A DNA stretch of 64,000 bases from an uncultured Latescibacterota bacterium (lineage in GTDB: Bacteria > Latescibacterota > UBA2968 > UBA8231), in NCBI GenBank assembly GCA_958295495.1, contig OY282352.1, positions 4,906,049-4,970,048 of the forward strand, written 5' to 3'. The position numbers and the translations under genes are program-made. This document shows positions 8,903 to 17,711 of the stretch, piece by piece (the stretch's first letter is position 1; each line of letters begins with the position of its first letter). Under the pieces are notes generated by a model, which made no database searches, was not told the DNA's origin, and saw only the letters and a program-made list of their open reading frames with translations.

Positions 8903-9358
8903 ATGTCTGTAGAGGAAAAACTAAGAGACCTAAACCTACAACTTCCCCCGCCGCCTCAACCAGCCGGCACCTATACCCGCGCCGTGCAAAGCGGCCCGTT
9001 GATCTTCGTCTCCGGTCAGTTGCCCCTGCTAGCCGGCCAGATTCAATACGCGGGAATCGTGGGCGCGGACTTGGATGTCGAAGCCGGATATGCGGCCGCC
9101 AAGTTGTGCGCCCTCAACGCCCTGAGCGTTCTCAAAGCCGAAACCGACGACCTCGACGCGGTCTCCATTGTCCGCTTGGGAGGATACGTAGCGGCAGCAC
9201 CCGGTTTTTCGGCACACGCCAACGTGGTCAATGGCGCTTCCGATCTGCTGGCCTCAGTCCTTGGAGATAAGGGGATACACGCACGCTTGGCCGTCGGCGT
9301 CGCCAGCTTGCCGCTGGGAGCAGCCGTCGAATTGGAAGTCATCGCCGCGGTGGGCTAG
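8903..9358 (+). CDS. RidA/YjgF family reactive-intermediate deaminase
   Basis: The 151-residue protein matches the longer YjgF/RidA branch: YTRAVQSGPLIFVSGQLPL near residue 28 (the SGQ region), NALSVLKAETDDLDAV, and the C-terminal ASLPLGAAVELEVIAAVG where the conserved Glu lies. RidA proteins hydrolyse enamine/imine intermediates released by PLP enzymes, protecting the cell. It is preceded by a GGGAGA site. Its stop codon overlaps that of the convergent ftsH by 4 nt. Confidence 0.85.
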   Translation: MSVEEKLRDLNLQLPPPPQPAGTYTRAVQSGPLIFVSGQLPLLAGQIQYAGIVGADLDVEAGYAAAKLCALNALSVLKAETDDLDAVSIVRLGGYVAAAPGFSAHANVVNGASDLLASVLGDKGIHARLAVGVASLPLGAAVELEVIAAVG

Positions 9359-11253
9359 GGGGCCTCGCGCTCTTCCGATGGCCGGGCATTGCCGTTGGCC
9401 GGCGGCCCGGCAGTGGGCCGGCCGGCCGGGGCCTCTTGCTTGGGCCTAGGCGGCAGCTCTATCCCGTGCTCCGCGAGCAAGTTGCGCAGTTGGTCGCCGT
9501 CCATCACCTCGTTCTCGAAGAGTATCTCGACGACCCCTTCGAGTGCTTGCCGATGCTGGGTGAGCAGGGCCTTGGCCCGCACGTATCCCGCGCCGATGAT
9601 GCCCTTGATTTCTTCGTCGATGAGCTTGGCCGTCTCATCGCTGTACGCGCGCTCGGCCGGGCCCATGCCCAGTACCTGTTGCGAGCGGTCCGTTCGGTGG
9701 GCCACCAAGCCAATCCGCTGGCTCATGCCGAACTCTTTGACCATCCGCTCGGCCATTTGCGTGGCCTGTTGCAAGTCGTTGGCCGCGCCAGTGGATATTT
9801 CGCCAAAGACGATCTCCTCGGCCGCCCGGCCGCCCAAGATCGCGGCCAAGGCATCCTGTATCTCCTCCTTGGTCATTAGATAGCGGTCCTCCAGCGGCAT
9901 ATTCAGGGTGTAGCCCAAGGCGGCAATGCCCCGCGATACAATGGAGATCTTCTGCACTGGATTGGCCTCGGGCAAAATCTCGCCGACGATGGCGTGACCC
10001 GCCTCGTGGTACGCGACGATCCGGCGCTCCTTCTCGTTGAGCACCCGGCTTTTGCGCTCCAGCCCAGCCACCGAGCGCTCAATCGCCTCTTCCAGCTCGG
10101 ACATGGTGATGGAATTTTTATCTCTCCGCGCCGCCAACAGGGCCGCTTCGTTGACGATATTGGCCAAGTCCGCGCCGGCAAAACCCGGAGTGCGCACGGC
10201 CAACTTGTGCAGATTTACGTCTGGGGACAGCTTGACTTCCTTGGCATGGATCTGGAGGATGGCGGCGCGCCCCTTGACATCGGGTCGATCCACGGCCACG
10301 GTGCGGTCGAAGCGGCCGGGGCGCAGCAAGGCCGGGTCGAGGATTTCCGGCCGGTTGGTCGCTGCCATGAGGATCACGCCGGCGTTGGTGTCGAAGCCAT
10401 CGAGCTCGGTGAGGAGCTGGTTGAGCGTCTGCTCGCGCTCGTCGTGGCCGCCAAAAGAGCCGGCCCCCCGGGCCTTGCCCAAGGCGTCGAGCTCGTCGAT
10501 GAAGATAATGGCCGGGGCGTGTTTTTTGGCCTGTTCAAAAAGGTCGCGCACCCGCGCGGCCCCTACCCCGACGAACATCTCGACAAAATCGGAGCCGCTG
10601 AGGGAGAAAAAGGGCACGCTCGCCTCGCCGGCGACAGCCTTGGCCAACAGCGTCTTACCCGTACCCGGAGACCCCACGAGTAAGACCCCGCGCGGAATCC
10701 GACCCCCGAGGGCCTGAAATCGCTCGGGGGTACGCAAAAACTCGACGATCTCCAGCAACTCTTCTTTGGCTTCGTCAATGCCCGCCACGTCGTCGAAGGT
10801 AATGCCCGTTCCCTTCTCCATGTACACCTTGGCTTTGCTCTTGCCGATGGACATCAGACCACCGGCACCGCCACTCATGCGACGGACGATAAACAGCCAG
10901 ATCCCCACGAAGATCAGCGCGGGCAGGATCCACGACAAAAGCTGCGTGAACCAATTGCTGCTGGGCTCGCGGGTAAATTCGACTTGGTGTTCTTCGAGCA
11001 GGCCGATGATCTCGGGATCGTCTATGGTGGCGGTGCGGAAGCTGATTTCTTGGCCGCCGACATTGGCGCGGCCGTGGATGAAATCGCCGCTGAAGGTACA
11101 CTCGACGACCTGCCCGCTTTTGATCCACTGCCGGAACAGGCTGTACGGGACGGTTTCAACTTGGTTGGCGAAATAGTTTTGCAGGCTCAGGAGCAAGAGC
11201 AGCGTAAGGATGGCGTACGCAATGGAAAGCTGGGTCTTTTTTTCAAATTTCAT
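9355..11253 (-). CDS. ftsH: ATP-dependent zinc metalloprotease FtsH
   Basis: The 632-residue membrane protease carries, in order, TM1 (residues 9-27), a periplasmic domain, TM2 (about 112-127), the AAA+ module with Walker A GSPGTGKT (about 205), Walker B IIFIDELDALG, the second region of homology ATNRPEILDPALLRPGRFDR, and the M41 zinc site HEAGH near 427. FtsH degrades unfolded membrane and regulatory proteins. The tail is Pro/Ala-rich (APAGRPTAGPPANG) and probably disordered. It is convergent with ridA, overlapping by 4 nt, and 120 nt downstream of the E2 gene, with nothing notable in that gap. Confidence 0.96.
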   Translation of the reverse strand: MKFEKKTQLSIAYAILTLLLLLSLQNYFANQVETVPYSLFRQWIKSGQVVECTFSGDFIHGRANVGGQEISFRTATIDDPEIIGLLEEHQVEFTREPSSNWFTQLLSWILPALIFVGIWLFIVRRMSGGAGGLMSIGKSKAKVYMEKGTGITFDDVAGIDEAKEELLEIVEFLRTPERFQALGGRIPRGVLLVGSPGTGKTLLAKAVAGEASVPFFSLSGSDFVEMFVGVGAARVRDLFEQAKKHAPAIIFIDELDALGKARGAGSFGGHDEREQTLNQLLTELDGFDTNAGVILMAATNRPEILDPALLRPGRFDRTVAVDRPDVKGRAAILQIHAKEVKLSPDVNLHKLAVRTPGFAGADLANIVNEAALLAARRDKNSITMSELEEAIERSVAGLERKSRVLNEKERRIVAYHEAGHAIVGEILPEANPVQKISIVSRGIAALGYTLNMPLEDRYLMTKEEIQDALAAILGGRAAEEIVFGEISTGAANDLQQATQMAERMVKEFGMSQRIGLVAHRTDRSQQVLGMGPAERAYSDETAKLIDEEIKGIIGAGYVRAKALLTQHRQALEGVVEILFENEVMDGDQLRNLLAEHGIELPPRPKQEAPAGRPTAGPPANGNARPSEEREAP

Positions 11254-11372
11254 GCGTTATTTTCCGATGCCAGGACGCGCACTTCCACCCCCGGTACACA
11301 AGGGTAAAAGGGCCAAATTTTTGCGGTTTTGAAGATAACCGGCGGCCTAGACGCGGTCAAGGTGAGGGGCTG

Positions 11373-12572
11373 CTAGCCGAGCAAGCCGGGCGTTTCCAGG
11401 ACCTCCTTGAGCCGCACGAGGAATCGGGCACCCAACGCGCCATCGACGACGCGGTGGTCGGCGGCCAGCGTCAAGGTTAGCTGCGGGCGCACGGCAAATG
11501 CGTCGGCCCCCGAAGCTACCACCCGGTTTTCTATGGCCCCGACAGCCAAAATTGCCACTTGAGGCGGGTTGATGATCGCGGTAAAGCGGGAGATGCCGAA
11601 CATCCCCAAATTCGAGATGGTAAAGGTGCCGCCCAGCATGTCGTCGGGGCGCAACTGGCCGCGGCGCGCCGCGTCAATAAGCCGCGTCCCTTCTAAAGCA
11701 ATTTCCTCGATTGTCTTTTCGGCTGCGTCGCGAATGACCGGAACCACCAAGCCCTGCTCGGCCGCCACGGCAATGCCGACGTTGACTTGGGAGGCACAGC
11801 GGAAATGACCGCCTTCTTCCAAGCTGTTGACGCGGGGGAATTGGCTTAGGGTGCGGGCCGTGGCTTTGACGATCAAATCGTTGAAGGAGATTTTTTTGCC
11901 CTCTAGCTGGTAGCCGGTGCGGAACTGCTGCAACCACACGGCCGACACGTCCGTACTGAGATGGATGTGGGGGATCTGTTGGTAGCTAGCCGTCAGCCGC
12001 TCGGCCGCCACTTGCTCGGCCCGGCTCAGCTCAATGCGCCCGGCGGAGACCGGGGCTGGGGCTGGAGCTGGAGCCGGGACCGGCCCAGCTTGCTCGACCA
12101 AGGCCAGCACATCGGCACTGACGATCCGGCCTCCGGGGCCACTGCCGTTGACGCCGGACAAATCGAGGCCGTACTCGGCGGCTATTTTCCGCGCTTTGGG
12201 CGAGGTCTTGTGCGGCCGACGCCCATCGGAATCAGCCGCGGGGGTCGGAGCCTGGGGGGCTGGGGTTGGCGAGGCCGGAGTGGGTGGAGCCGGGTCGCTC
12301 GGACCAGCGGCGCCGTACGAGCCGATGTCTTCGTCTTGGTCGGCAATGACGCCAATCGTCGTTGATACCGGCACTTCCTCGCCGGCCGGGACCAGAATTT
12401 TGCGCAGAATCCCATCGGCCTGCGCCTCGACTTCCATGGTCACTTTGTCGGTGGCGATTTCCAACAAGGCTTGGCCCTTTTGCACTTCCTCGCCCTCTGC
12501 TACCAACCAAGCACTTATTGCGCCGCTTTCCATGGTCAATCCCAACTTGGGCATGACGATCTCAGTAGCCAT
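11373..12572 (-). CDS. Dihydrolipoamide acyltransferase (E2 of a 2-oxoacid dehydrogenase complex)
   Basis: Three E2 domains are visible in 399 residues: an N-terminal lipoyl domain with the lipoylated Lys in IATDKVTMEVEA (about residue 43), a Pro/Ala-rich linker, a peripheral-subunit-binding domain (KTSPKARKIAAEYGLDL, about 121-155, with GPGGRI), and the CAT domain (from about 180) ending in ADHRVVDGALGARFL, which holds the His-x3-Asp active site. It transfers acyl groups to CoA in pyruvate or branched-chain 2-oxoacid dehydrogenase. No E1 or E3 genes are nearby, so the substrate is unassigned. A palindrome CGCGCC-TAAA-GGCGCG lies upstream at about 12657-12673. Confidence 0.92.
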   Translation of the reverse strand: MATEIVMPKLGLTMESGAISAWLVAEGEEVQKGQALLEIATDKVTMEVEAQADGILRKILVPAGEEVPVSTTIGVIADQDEDIGSYGAAGPSDPAPPTPASPTPAPQAPTPAADSDGRRPHKTSPKARKIAAEYGLDLSGVNGSGPGGRIVSADVLALVEQAGPVPAPAPAPAPVSAGRIELSRAEQVAAERLTASYQQIPHIHLSTDVSAVWLQQFRTGYQLEGKKISFNDLIVKATARTLSQFPRVNSLEEGGHFRCASQVNVGIAVAAEQGLVVPVIRDAAEKTIEEIALEGTRLIDAARRGQLRPDDMLGGTFTISNLGMFGISRFTAIINPPQVAILAVGAIENRVVASGADAFAVRPQLTLTLAADHRVVDGALGARFLVRLKEVLETPGLLG

Positions 12573-12860
12573 AAAAACCTTTCGCGGAGACTGCCGTCTC
12601 TGGGCGGCACGAGGAATCGAAAGCGGCCTGAACGACGGGCGTAGCGCGTCCCTTGTCGCGCCTAAAGGCGCGGTAAAGAGGGGCGGTGGTTGACATCACT
12701 CTCAGTCTGAAAGAATCCAAAGTAAGTCTTGTAAAATAATTGGCGAGCCGAGTTGGTCAATGCAGAGCATGTCTGTCGCGGGCTTTCTTTTAATTGGGCG
12801 ACCGGCTATATTGACTCTCCGGCGCGGGCTGTACTCGCGCCTTTGCTTCCTCCCTATCCC

Positions 12861-13340
12861 ATGCGCGACGAGCGGATCTTGGCGGCGATTACCCGCGACT
12901 TTACGGCGACGACCTTTGTCGTCCACGAGAGGGCCACCCTCTTGCTGTGGCACAAAAAAATGCAGGCTTGGCTGCCTCCGGGCGGCCACATCGACCCGGG
13001 CGAACTGCCCGAAGAAGCCGCCCTCCGCGAAGTGCGCGAAGAAACCGGACTGACCGTCGAGTTGTTGGGCCGACAAGAGCAGTGGGGGCAAGTCGCTGTC
13101 CTGCACCGCCCCGCGTGTATCCTCTTAGAGGATATCGAACCGGGCCATCAGCACATAGACCTGATTTACTTTAGCCGCGTGGTAAGCGGACGCGCCTGCA
13201 TCAATCCCCGCGAATCCACGCAATTGCGCTGGTGCGACCACGCGGCCTTGGGCACTGCGGCAATCGCCGAGGACATCCGCATCCTCGGACGCCGCGCCAT
13301 TGCATCCATCGCTGCAGGAGAAGTGGTAAGCTGTGGCTAG
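12861..13340 (+). CDS. NUDIX hydrolase
   Basis: The 159-residue product contains a complete Nudix box: GGHIDPGELPEEAALREVREETGL (Gx5Ex7REUxEExGU, about residues 38-60). Nudix enzymes hydrolyse nucleoside diphosphates linked to another group. I chose the ATG at 12861 (MRDERIL) over one at 12753 because the extra 36 residues have no domain character; neither start has a good ribosome site. The gene overlaps the next (GTG at 13333) by 8 nt, so the two are co-transcribed. The 288-nt gap to the divergent E2 gene holds only short palindromes. Confidence 0.85.
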   Translation: MRDERILAAITRDFTATTFVVHERATLLLWHKKMQAWLPPGGHIDPGELPEEAALREVREETGLTVELLGRQEQWGQVAVLHRPACILLEDIEPGHQHIDLIYFSRVVSGRACINPRESTQLRWCDHAALGTAAIAEDIRILGRRAIASIAAGEVVSCG

Positions 13341-14277
13341 GACGGCCTTTATTTACCATCCCGACGCCCTACTACACGACGCGGGCGCGGGCCATCCAGA
13401 GCGCCGCGCGCGGTTGGAATCCATCGTCCAACACCTAAAAGACCGCTCGCTGTGGGACGAGGTTCTGCACCTGCGGCCGCAGGTGGCACCACATCGCGCC
13501 CTGCTTAGAGTCCACTCGCCGGCTCACTTGGACCGCGTAGCGGCCCTCGCCCGAGTCGAGCGACCCACCTATGTGGGCCAAGACACCGCAGCTTCTCCAA
13601 GCACGTATCGCGCCGCCCTCCTCGCAGCTGGTGCTCCCTTAACTGCCATCGACGCCCTGCTCGCCGGCCGCGCCGACCATGCCTTCTGCTGCATGCGGCC
13701 CCCGGGCCATCACGCCGAAGTCGAGCAAATCATGGGCTTTTGCTTCTTCAACAACGCGGCAGTCGCCGCTCACTACTTGCGGGCCGAATGCGGCTGCGAC
13801 AAAGTGGCGATCATTGACTGGGACGTCCATCACGGCAATGGTACGCAGCACATCTTTGAGGCCGACAACTCGGTGTTTTTTTGCAGCATCCACCAATCTC
13901 CCCTCTATCCGGGCACCGGTGCGGCCGACGAGTGCGGGCTGGGCGCAGGCCGCGGCCAAACCTTGAATATCCCGGTTCCGGCCGGCAGCACCGATGCCGA
14001 TTATCTCGGCCACTTTGCCGACGCCATCATTCCGGCCCTAGATCAGTTCCAACCCGACTTCATCCTCCTGTCGGCTGGTTTTGACGCCCATCGCAGCGAT
14101 CCCCTAGGACAGATCCTGCTCAGCGCAGAGGGCTATGGCCAGTTGACCGAGCTGGTGCTTCAACTCGCCACCCGCCACTGCGAGGGCCGCCTCGTCTCCC
14201 TGCTAGAAGGCGGATACGACTTAGAGGCGACCGCAGCTTCCGTGGCGGCTCACCTAAGCGCACTGCTGGCGGCTTGA
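13333..14277 (+). CDS. Histone deacetylase-family zinc amidohydrolase (class II-like)
   Basis: The 314-residue protein has the arginase/deacetylase-fold motifs: HPERRARL, the double-His MRPPGHHAE (about 118), DWDVHHGNGTQ with zinc ligands Asp and His, SAGFDAHRSDPLG with the second zinc Asp, and LEGGYD near the end. Bacterial members deacetylate acetylpolyamines, acetyl-lysine or small acetyl amides. It starts with GTG inside the NUDIX coding region, consistent with translational coupling. The 3' end overlaps the convergent methyltransferase by 28 nt. Confidence 0.92.
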   Translation: MARTAFIYHPDALLHDAGAGHPERRARLESIVQHLKDRSLWDEVLHLRPQVAPHRALLRVHSPAHLDRVAALARVERPTYVGQDTAASPSTYRAALLAAGAPLTAIDALLAGRADHAFCCMRPPGHHAEVEQIMGFCFFNNAAVAAHYLRAECGCDKVAIIDWDVHHGNGTQHIFEADNSVFFCSIHQSPLYPGTGAADECGLGAGRGQTLNIPVPAGSTDADYLGHFADAIIPALDQFQPDFILLSAGFDAHRSDPLGQILLSAEGYGQLTELVLQLATRHCEGRLVSLLEGGYDLEATAASVAAHLSALLAA

Positions 14278-14966
14278 GGCTTGGTAAATACGTGGATAGA
14301 GACTTGGTACTCGACTGAATTCCACGTCTCGACTCGCGTTTCGCGCCGCTGACTATAGCCTTGGGCGACGAGCCGCGCGACAAAGTCGTCGGCATCCTTG
14401 CGCTGCGGATCCCCGAGGTAAAATCGGCCGCCGGGCAGCAGCAGCTTGTGCAGAATGCGCTCGAGATAGCGGTGGTTCTTCTTTTCGTATATGATGTCCG
14501 ACCCCACCAAGCACTCGCGCTGGGCCCCGACGGGATTTCTCCAGTTCAAGTAGGCCACCCGATGGTTGTGCTCAACCCCGTTGGACCGGGCATTGTGGGC
14601 GGCGAAAATCAGCGCGTCCTCCACGAAATCGGTCGCTTCGACGCGCCAACCTAACTTGGCTAAGGCAATGCCTACTAGGCCCAAACCGCAGCCGAGTTCG
14701 CAGGCCCAACCTCTGGGGATCGGCTCCTCGGCGCGGCAAAACCACTGGGCCATGGCCAGCCCCGTCGGCCACAGCTCGGCCCAATAGGGAAAGCGCTCCA
14801 CCCCTTGGAGCCGCCCTTCGCGCTCGACCATGCTGTCCAATAGGGCATCTACATCGCCGACTTCTGTCATCTGTAGATCGCAGCCCTCTGCCAAGGGGCG
14901 ACGCACCTGCCGGGTATTGTACTTGCTCAGGGTGCGGCGAATCTGCCGGTCGCCATAGTGCTTCAC
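14250..14966 (-). CDS. Class I SAM-dependent methyltransferase (METTL16/21-like family)
   Basis: The 238-residue protein has FPYWAELWPTGLAMAQWF followed by the SAM motif I ELGCGLGLVGIALAKLG, motif II ATDFVEDALIFA and a catalytic-region GSDIIYE, the pattern of the PF10294-type protein-lysine methyltransferases (ETFB-KMT/METTL relatives). The target is unknown. It starts with GTG in a GTGA overlap with the nitrilase stop, implying translational coupling. An open frame upstream of the GTG only shadows the nitrilase gene. It is the last gene of the MocA-XdhC-nitrilase operon. Confidence 0.8.
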   Translation of the reverse strand: MKHYGDRQIRRTLSKYNTRQVRRPLAEGCDLQMTEVGDVDALLDSMVEREGRLQGVERFPYWAELWPTGLAMAQWFCRAEEPIPRGWACELGCGLGLVGIALAKLGWRVEATDFVEDALIFAAHNARSNGVEHNHRVAYLNWRNPVGAQRECLVGSDIIYEKKNHRYLERILHKLLLPGGRFYLGDPQRKDADDFVARLVAQGYSQRRETRVETWNSVEYQVSIHVFTKPQAASSALR

Positions 14967-15973
14967 GGCGGCTGGTTTATCCGCTGCTTGACCGCAACGA
15001 TGCGCTCTTCGTTCATGGCGACGGTGTGATGGCCCTCTGCGGAGAAACTGCCCTGCGGATAGTACGGCTGTCTGTACAGAGGGTACGCCTCGCTGCGCAG
15101 GTGGGCCAAGGTGTGATGGCCAGCGCGCCGCTTGCGGATGTACCGCAAGGCCCCGATATCGACTTGGGAAACGACGATTTTTTCTCCTGGCCCTGGGTCG
15201 GCTTGGGCGAGGATGCGGCCGTCGAAATCCACGACCATTGATCCGCCCGGCCAAGAAAATGGAGGATAGTGGCTCAGCTCGGCTCCTTGGTTGGCGGCGA
15301 GCACATACGCCGTATTTTCGAGAGCCCGACAGCGATTGACCGTCGTCCACCAATCCATGGGCGGCGTCGCACCCCAAGGGTCCATATAGGCCGAGACGCG
15401 GACGAGGATTTCGGCGCCGTGGGCCGTGAGTTGGCGCAGCGGCTCGGGAAACAGCCAGTCGTAGCAGATCGCCGCGCCAATGCAGCCGATGGGCGTCTGG
15501 GCCACTGGAAACAGTTCGTCTGCGTAGTCGGCCAAGTCGTGGGGGCTGGTGTGGACTTCCCAAGGGATCCACGGATTGACCTTGCGGTACTTGTACCACA
15601 CTCCTTCCGGCCCGAGCAGGCAGGTCGTGTTGAACACCTTGCCCGGCCATTGGGGATCCTCTTCGAGGAAGGTGGCCGTTTGTATGTACACGCCCAATTC
15701 GCGGGCCTTTTCCTCCAAGCGGGCCGTGTGCTCGTTGGGAACGGGAACAGCCAATTTGGCCAGCAAGCTCTTGGCGGTGGGATAGATCGGCGCGGCGTGG
15801 CCAAATTCGGGGAAGGCCAGCAGCTTGACGTCCATAAACGGCCCATAGCCCGCAACGGCCATATCGACCATTTCGACCATGCGCGCGGTGTTGCGGGCCA
15901 TTTCAGAGCGGTTGGTGGGATTAGGTTGGGAGACCTGACAGGCGGCCACCCCGTAGCGCAGTTCATCCCCCAT
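14963..15973 (-). CDS. Carbon-nitrogen hydrolase (nitrilase superfamily)
   Basis: The 336-residue protein has the Glu-Lys-Cys triad of the superfamily: Glu in LLAFPEFGHA (about 53), Lys in WYKYRKVNPWIP (about 137) and Cys in GCIGAAICYDWLFPE (about 172). These enzymes hydrolyse or condense non-peptide C-N bonds (amides, nitriles, carbamoyl groups); the branch with GGSMVVDFDGRILAQ resembles amidase/N-carbamoylase types. It overlaps the upstream xdhC gene by 11 nt and the downstream methyltransferase by 4 nt. Confidence 0.87.
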   Translation of the reverse strand: MGDELRYGVAACQVSQPNPTNRSEMARNTARMVEMVDMAVAGYGPFMDVKLLAFPEFGHAAPIYPTAKSLLAKLAVPVPNEHTARLEEKARELGVYIQTATFLEEDPQWPGKVFNTTCLLGPEGVWYKYRKVNPWIPWEVHTSPHDLADYADELFPVAQTPIGCIGAAICYDWLFPEPLRQLTAHGAEILVRVSAYMDPWGATPPMDWWTTVNRCRALENTAYVLAANQGAELSHYPPFSWPGGSMVVDFDGRILAQADPGPGEKIVVSQVDIGALRYIRKRRAGHHTLAHLRSEAYPLYRQPYYPQGSFSAEGHHTVAMNEERIVAVKQRINQPP

Positions 15974-17063
15974 GAGTTTTTCTCTTTGTCTTCCATGCTT
16001 TGGGCGTTCCGCGCCGCTGTTGGATCAACTCGGCGACGACGCTGACTGCGATCTCAGCCGGCGTGTCCGCCCCGATGTTGGCCCCAATCGGCGCAAAGAC
16101 GGCGTCCAAGCGCTGGGGGTCCCCGCCGCGCTCGGCGATCCGCCGCCACAAAATGAGCTTCTTGCGCTCACTGCCCAGCATCCCGATGTAGCGCGCTGGC
16201 GTCTTGATCGCCGCTTCGACGACGATTTCATCGTGCTGGTGGCCGCGCGTGGCCGCGACGATGTAGGACTGGTCGTCGATGGGCAAATGGGCGAACACCT
16301 CCTCCATGCCAGCGACTAAGCACTCGTCGGCCTGCGGATGTCGCGCGGGATTGGCAAACGCCGGGCGGTCGTCAATGAGGACGACGCGGAAGCCCACGTT
16401 CTTGGCTAGGGCGCAAATCTGCCCGCCTACGTGGCCGCCGCCGAAGACGTAGAGCACGGGTTCGGGCAGGAACGGCTCGATAAATACTTCCGCGGCCTCT
16501 CCCAATTCGGCGCTCGGGTCCAGCGCACAGACTAGGCCGCGTTCGCGCACGATCACTGCGGGCAAGTGCTCCTCCACTCGGCGATCGGCTGCAGGCGTGC
16601 CCAGCGAGCCGCAGGTGCTGCCGTCGGCCCCTAGCCACAACCGCCCCTCCCCGGTAGCGTCAAAACGGCGTTTGAGCAGGGTTGCCAGCGCGCAACCACT
16701 GCGCGTCTGACGCGCCGCTAGCACCCGGCCATAAAAGTCGGTCGCCTCATCCGGCTCGATAACTTCGGTATAAATCCGCACACTGCCGCCGCAATTTAAG
16801 CCGCTCTCCCCGGCTTGTTTTTCCGTCATGGTGTAGCGCAAGAGCTGGTTTTCGCCGGTCTCCAGCGCGATGCGGCCGGCGCTCAAGACCTCGGCTTCGA
16901 GGCATCCGCCGCCTATGGTGCCGACCACGTCCCCTTCCTCGGCGACGATCATTTTGGCCCGCTCGCTCATGGGAATTGAACCCGTGCTCCACACCAGTGA
17001 GGCCAAAGCCATTCGCTCGCCCTGCCCTTTGCGCCGGACAATTTCAGTGAGAATGTCGTCCAT
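15963..17063 (-). CDS. XdhC/CoxI family molybdoenzyme maturation factor
   Basis: The 366-residue protein has the XdhC N-terminal domain (ERMALASLVWSTGSIP, GTIGGGCLEAEV) and the C-terminal Rossmann-like domain (VLYVFGGGHVGGQI, VAATRGHQHD, YIGMLGSERKK). XdhC binds molybdenum cofactor and supports its sulfuration before insertion into xanthine-dehydrogenase-family hydroxylases. It follows a MocA-like gene by 3 nt, so cofactor tailoring genes are paired, but no hydroxylase subunit is present in the window. Confidence 0.87.
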   Translation of the reverse strand: MDDILTEIVRRKGQGERMALASLVWSTGSIPMSERAKMIVAEEGDVVGTIGGGCLEAEVLSAGRIALETGENQLLRYTMTEKQAGESGLNCGGSVRIYTEVIEPDEATDFYGRVLAARQTRSGCALATLLKRRFDATGEGRLWLGADGSTCGSLGTPAADRRVEEHLPAVIVRERGLVCALDPSAELGEAAEVFIEPFLPEPVLYVFGGGHVGGQICALAKNVGFRVVLIDDRPAFANPARHPQADECLVAGMEEVFAHLPIDDQSYIVAATRGHQHDEIVVEAAIKTPARYIGMLGSERKKLILWRRIAERGGDPQRLDAVFAPIGANIGADTPAEIAVSVVAELIQQRRGTPKAWKTKRKTHGG

Positions 17064-17066
17064 AAT

Positions 17067-17672
17067 TTACTCTGGCCAGTGGGCCAGCTCGCGCTGGTAG
17101 TCGGCTGGCGTGTCCATGTCGGTCAGAATGGCGGCCTCTGCCACAGGCAACTCGCACGTATCCTCGGGATGGCCCCGGGTCACCGCGTTCAATCCCACGT
17201 CCAGCGGCAATCCCAAAATTTTCGCTCGGTAGGTGTTGCGGATCAATACAGGATGGCCCCTTTTTCCGTTGGCAGTGGGTATGATGATACCTGCGCCGAT
17301 CTGTTTTCTCGCCTGCAAAACCTGCTCTACTACGGCTCCGCTCAGCCGAGGTTGATCGCCTAAGCAAATCAGGTAATCGGCTGTTCTATCCACAGCCCGC
17401 ACCCCGCACTGCATCGAAGAGAGCATGCCCGTTTGATAGTCGGCATTGATGACCCAACGGACCGGATAAGCGGCCAACACCGGAGCAATCTCCGCGGCGC
17501 GGTGGCCCAGTACAACCACCACCTCATCTAGCCGCCGCCCCACGACCTCGGCGATCCATTCAATGGCCGCCCGACCCCCTAAGGGCAACAGCTGCTTGAG
17601 CTGCCCCATGCGGGTGGACATGCCCGCCGCCAAAATGATGCCGGCCACCCGGCCCGTTCCTTCGGCTCGCAT
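17067..17672 (-). CDS. MocA/MobA-like molybdenum cofactor nucleotidyltransferase
   Basis: The 201-residue protein opens with the nucleotidyltransferase signature GIILAAGMSTRMGQLKQLLPLGG (GxxxxRMGxxK) and continues with VVVLGHRAAEIA, WVINADYQTGMLSSMQCGV and CLGDQPRLS, the pattern of CTP:molybdopterin cytidylyltransferase MocA and relatives. It would add CMP to molybdopterin for XDH-family enzymes, in line with the XdhC gene directly downstream. Confidence 0.85.
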   Translation of the reverse strand: MRAEGTGRVAGIILAAGMSTRMGQLKQLLPLGGRAAIEWIAEVVGRRLDEVVVVLGHRAAEIAPVLAAYPVRWVINADYQTGMLSSMQCGVRAVDRTADYLICLGDQPRLSGAVVEQVLQARKQIGAGIIIPTANGKRGHPVLIRNTYRAKILGLPLDVGLNAVTRGHPEDTCELPVAEAAILTDMDTPADYQRELAHWPE

Positions 17673-17711
17673 CTATTTCAATCTACGTCCACAGGCGAAT
17701 CGCGCCAGTGC

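Noticed and set aside
14967..15650. Upstream extension of the methyltransferase frame
   Set aside because: It shadows the nitrilase gene; the GTG start overlapping the nitrilase stop explains the methyltransferase.
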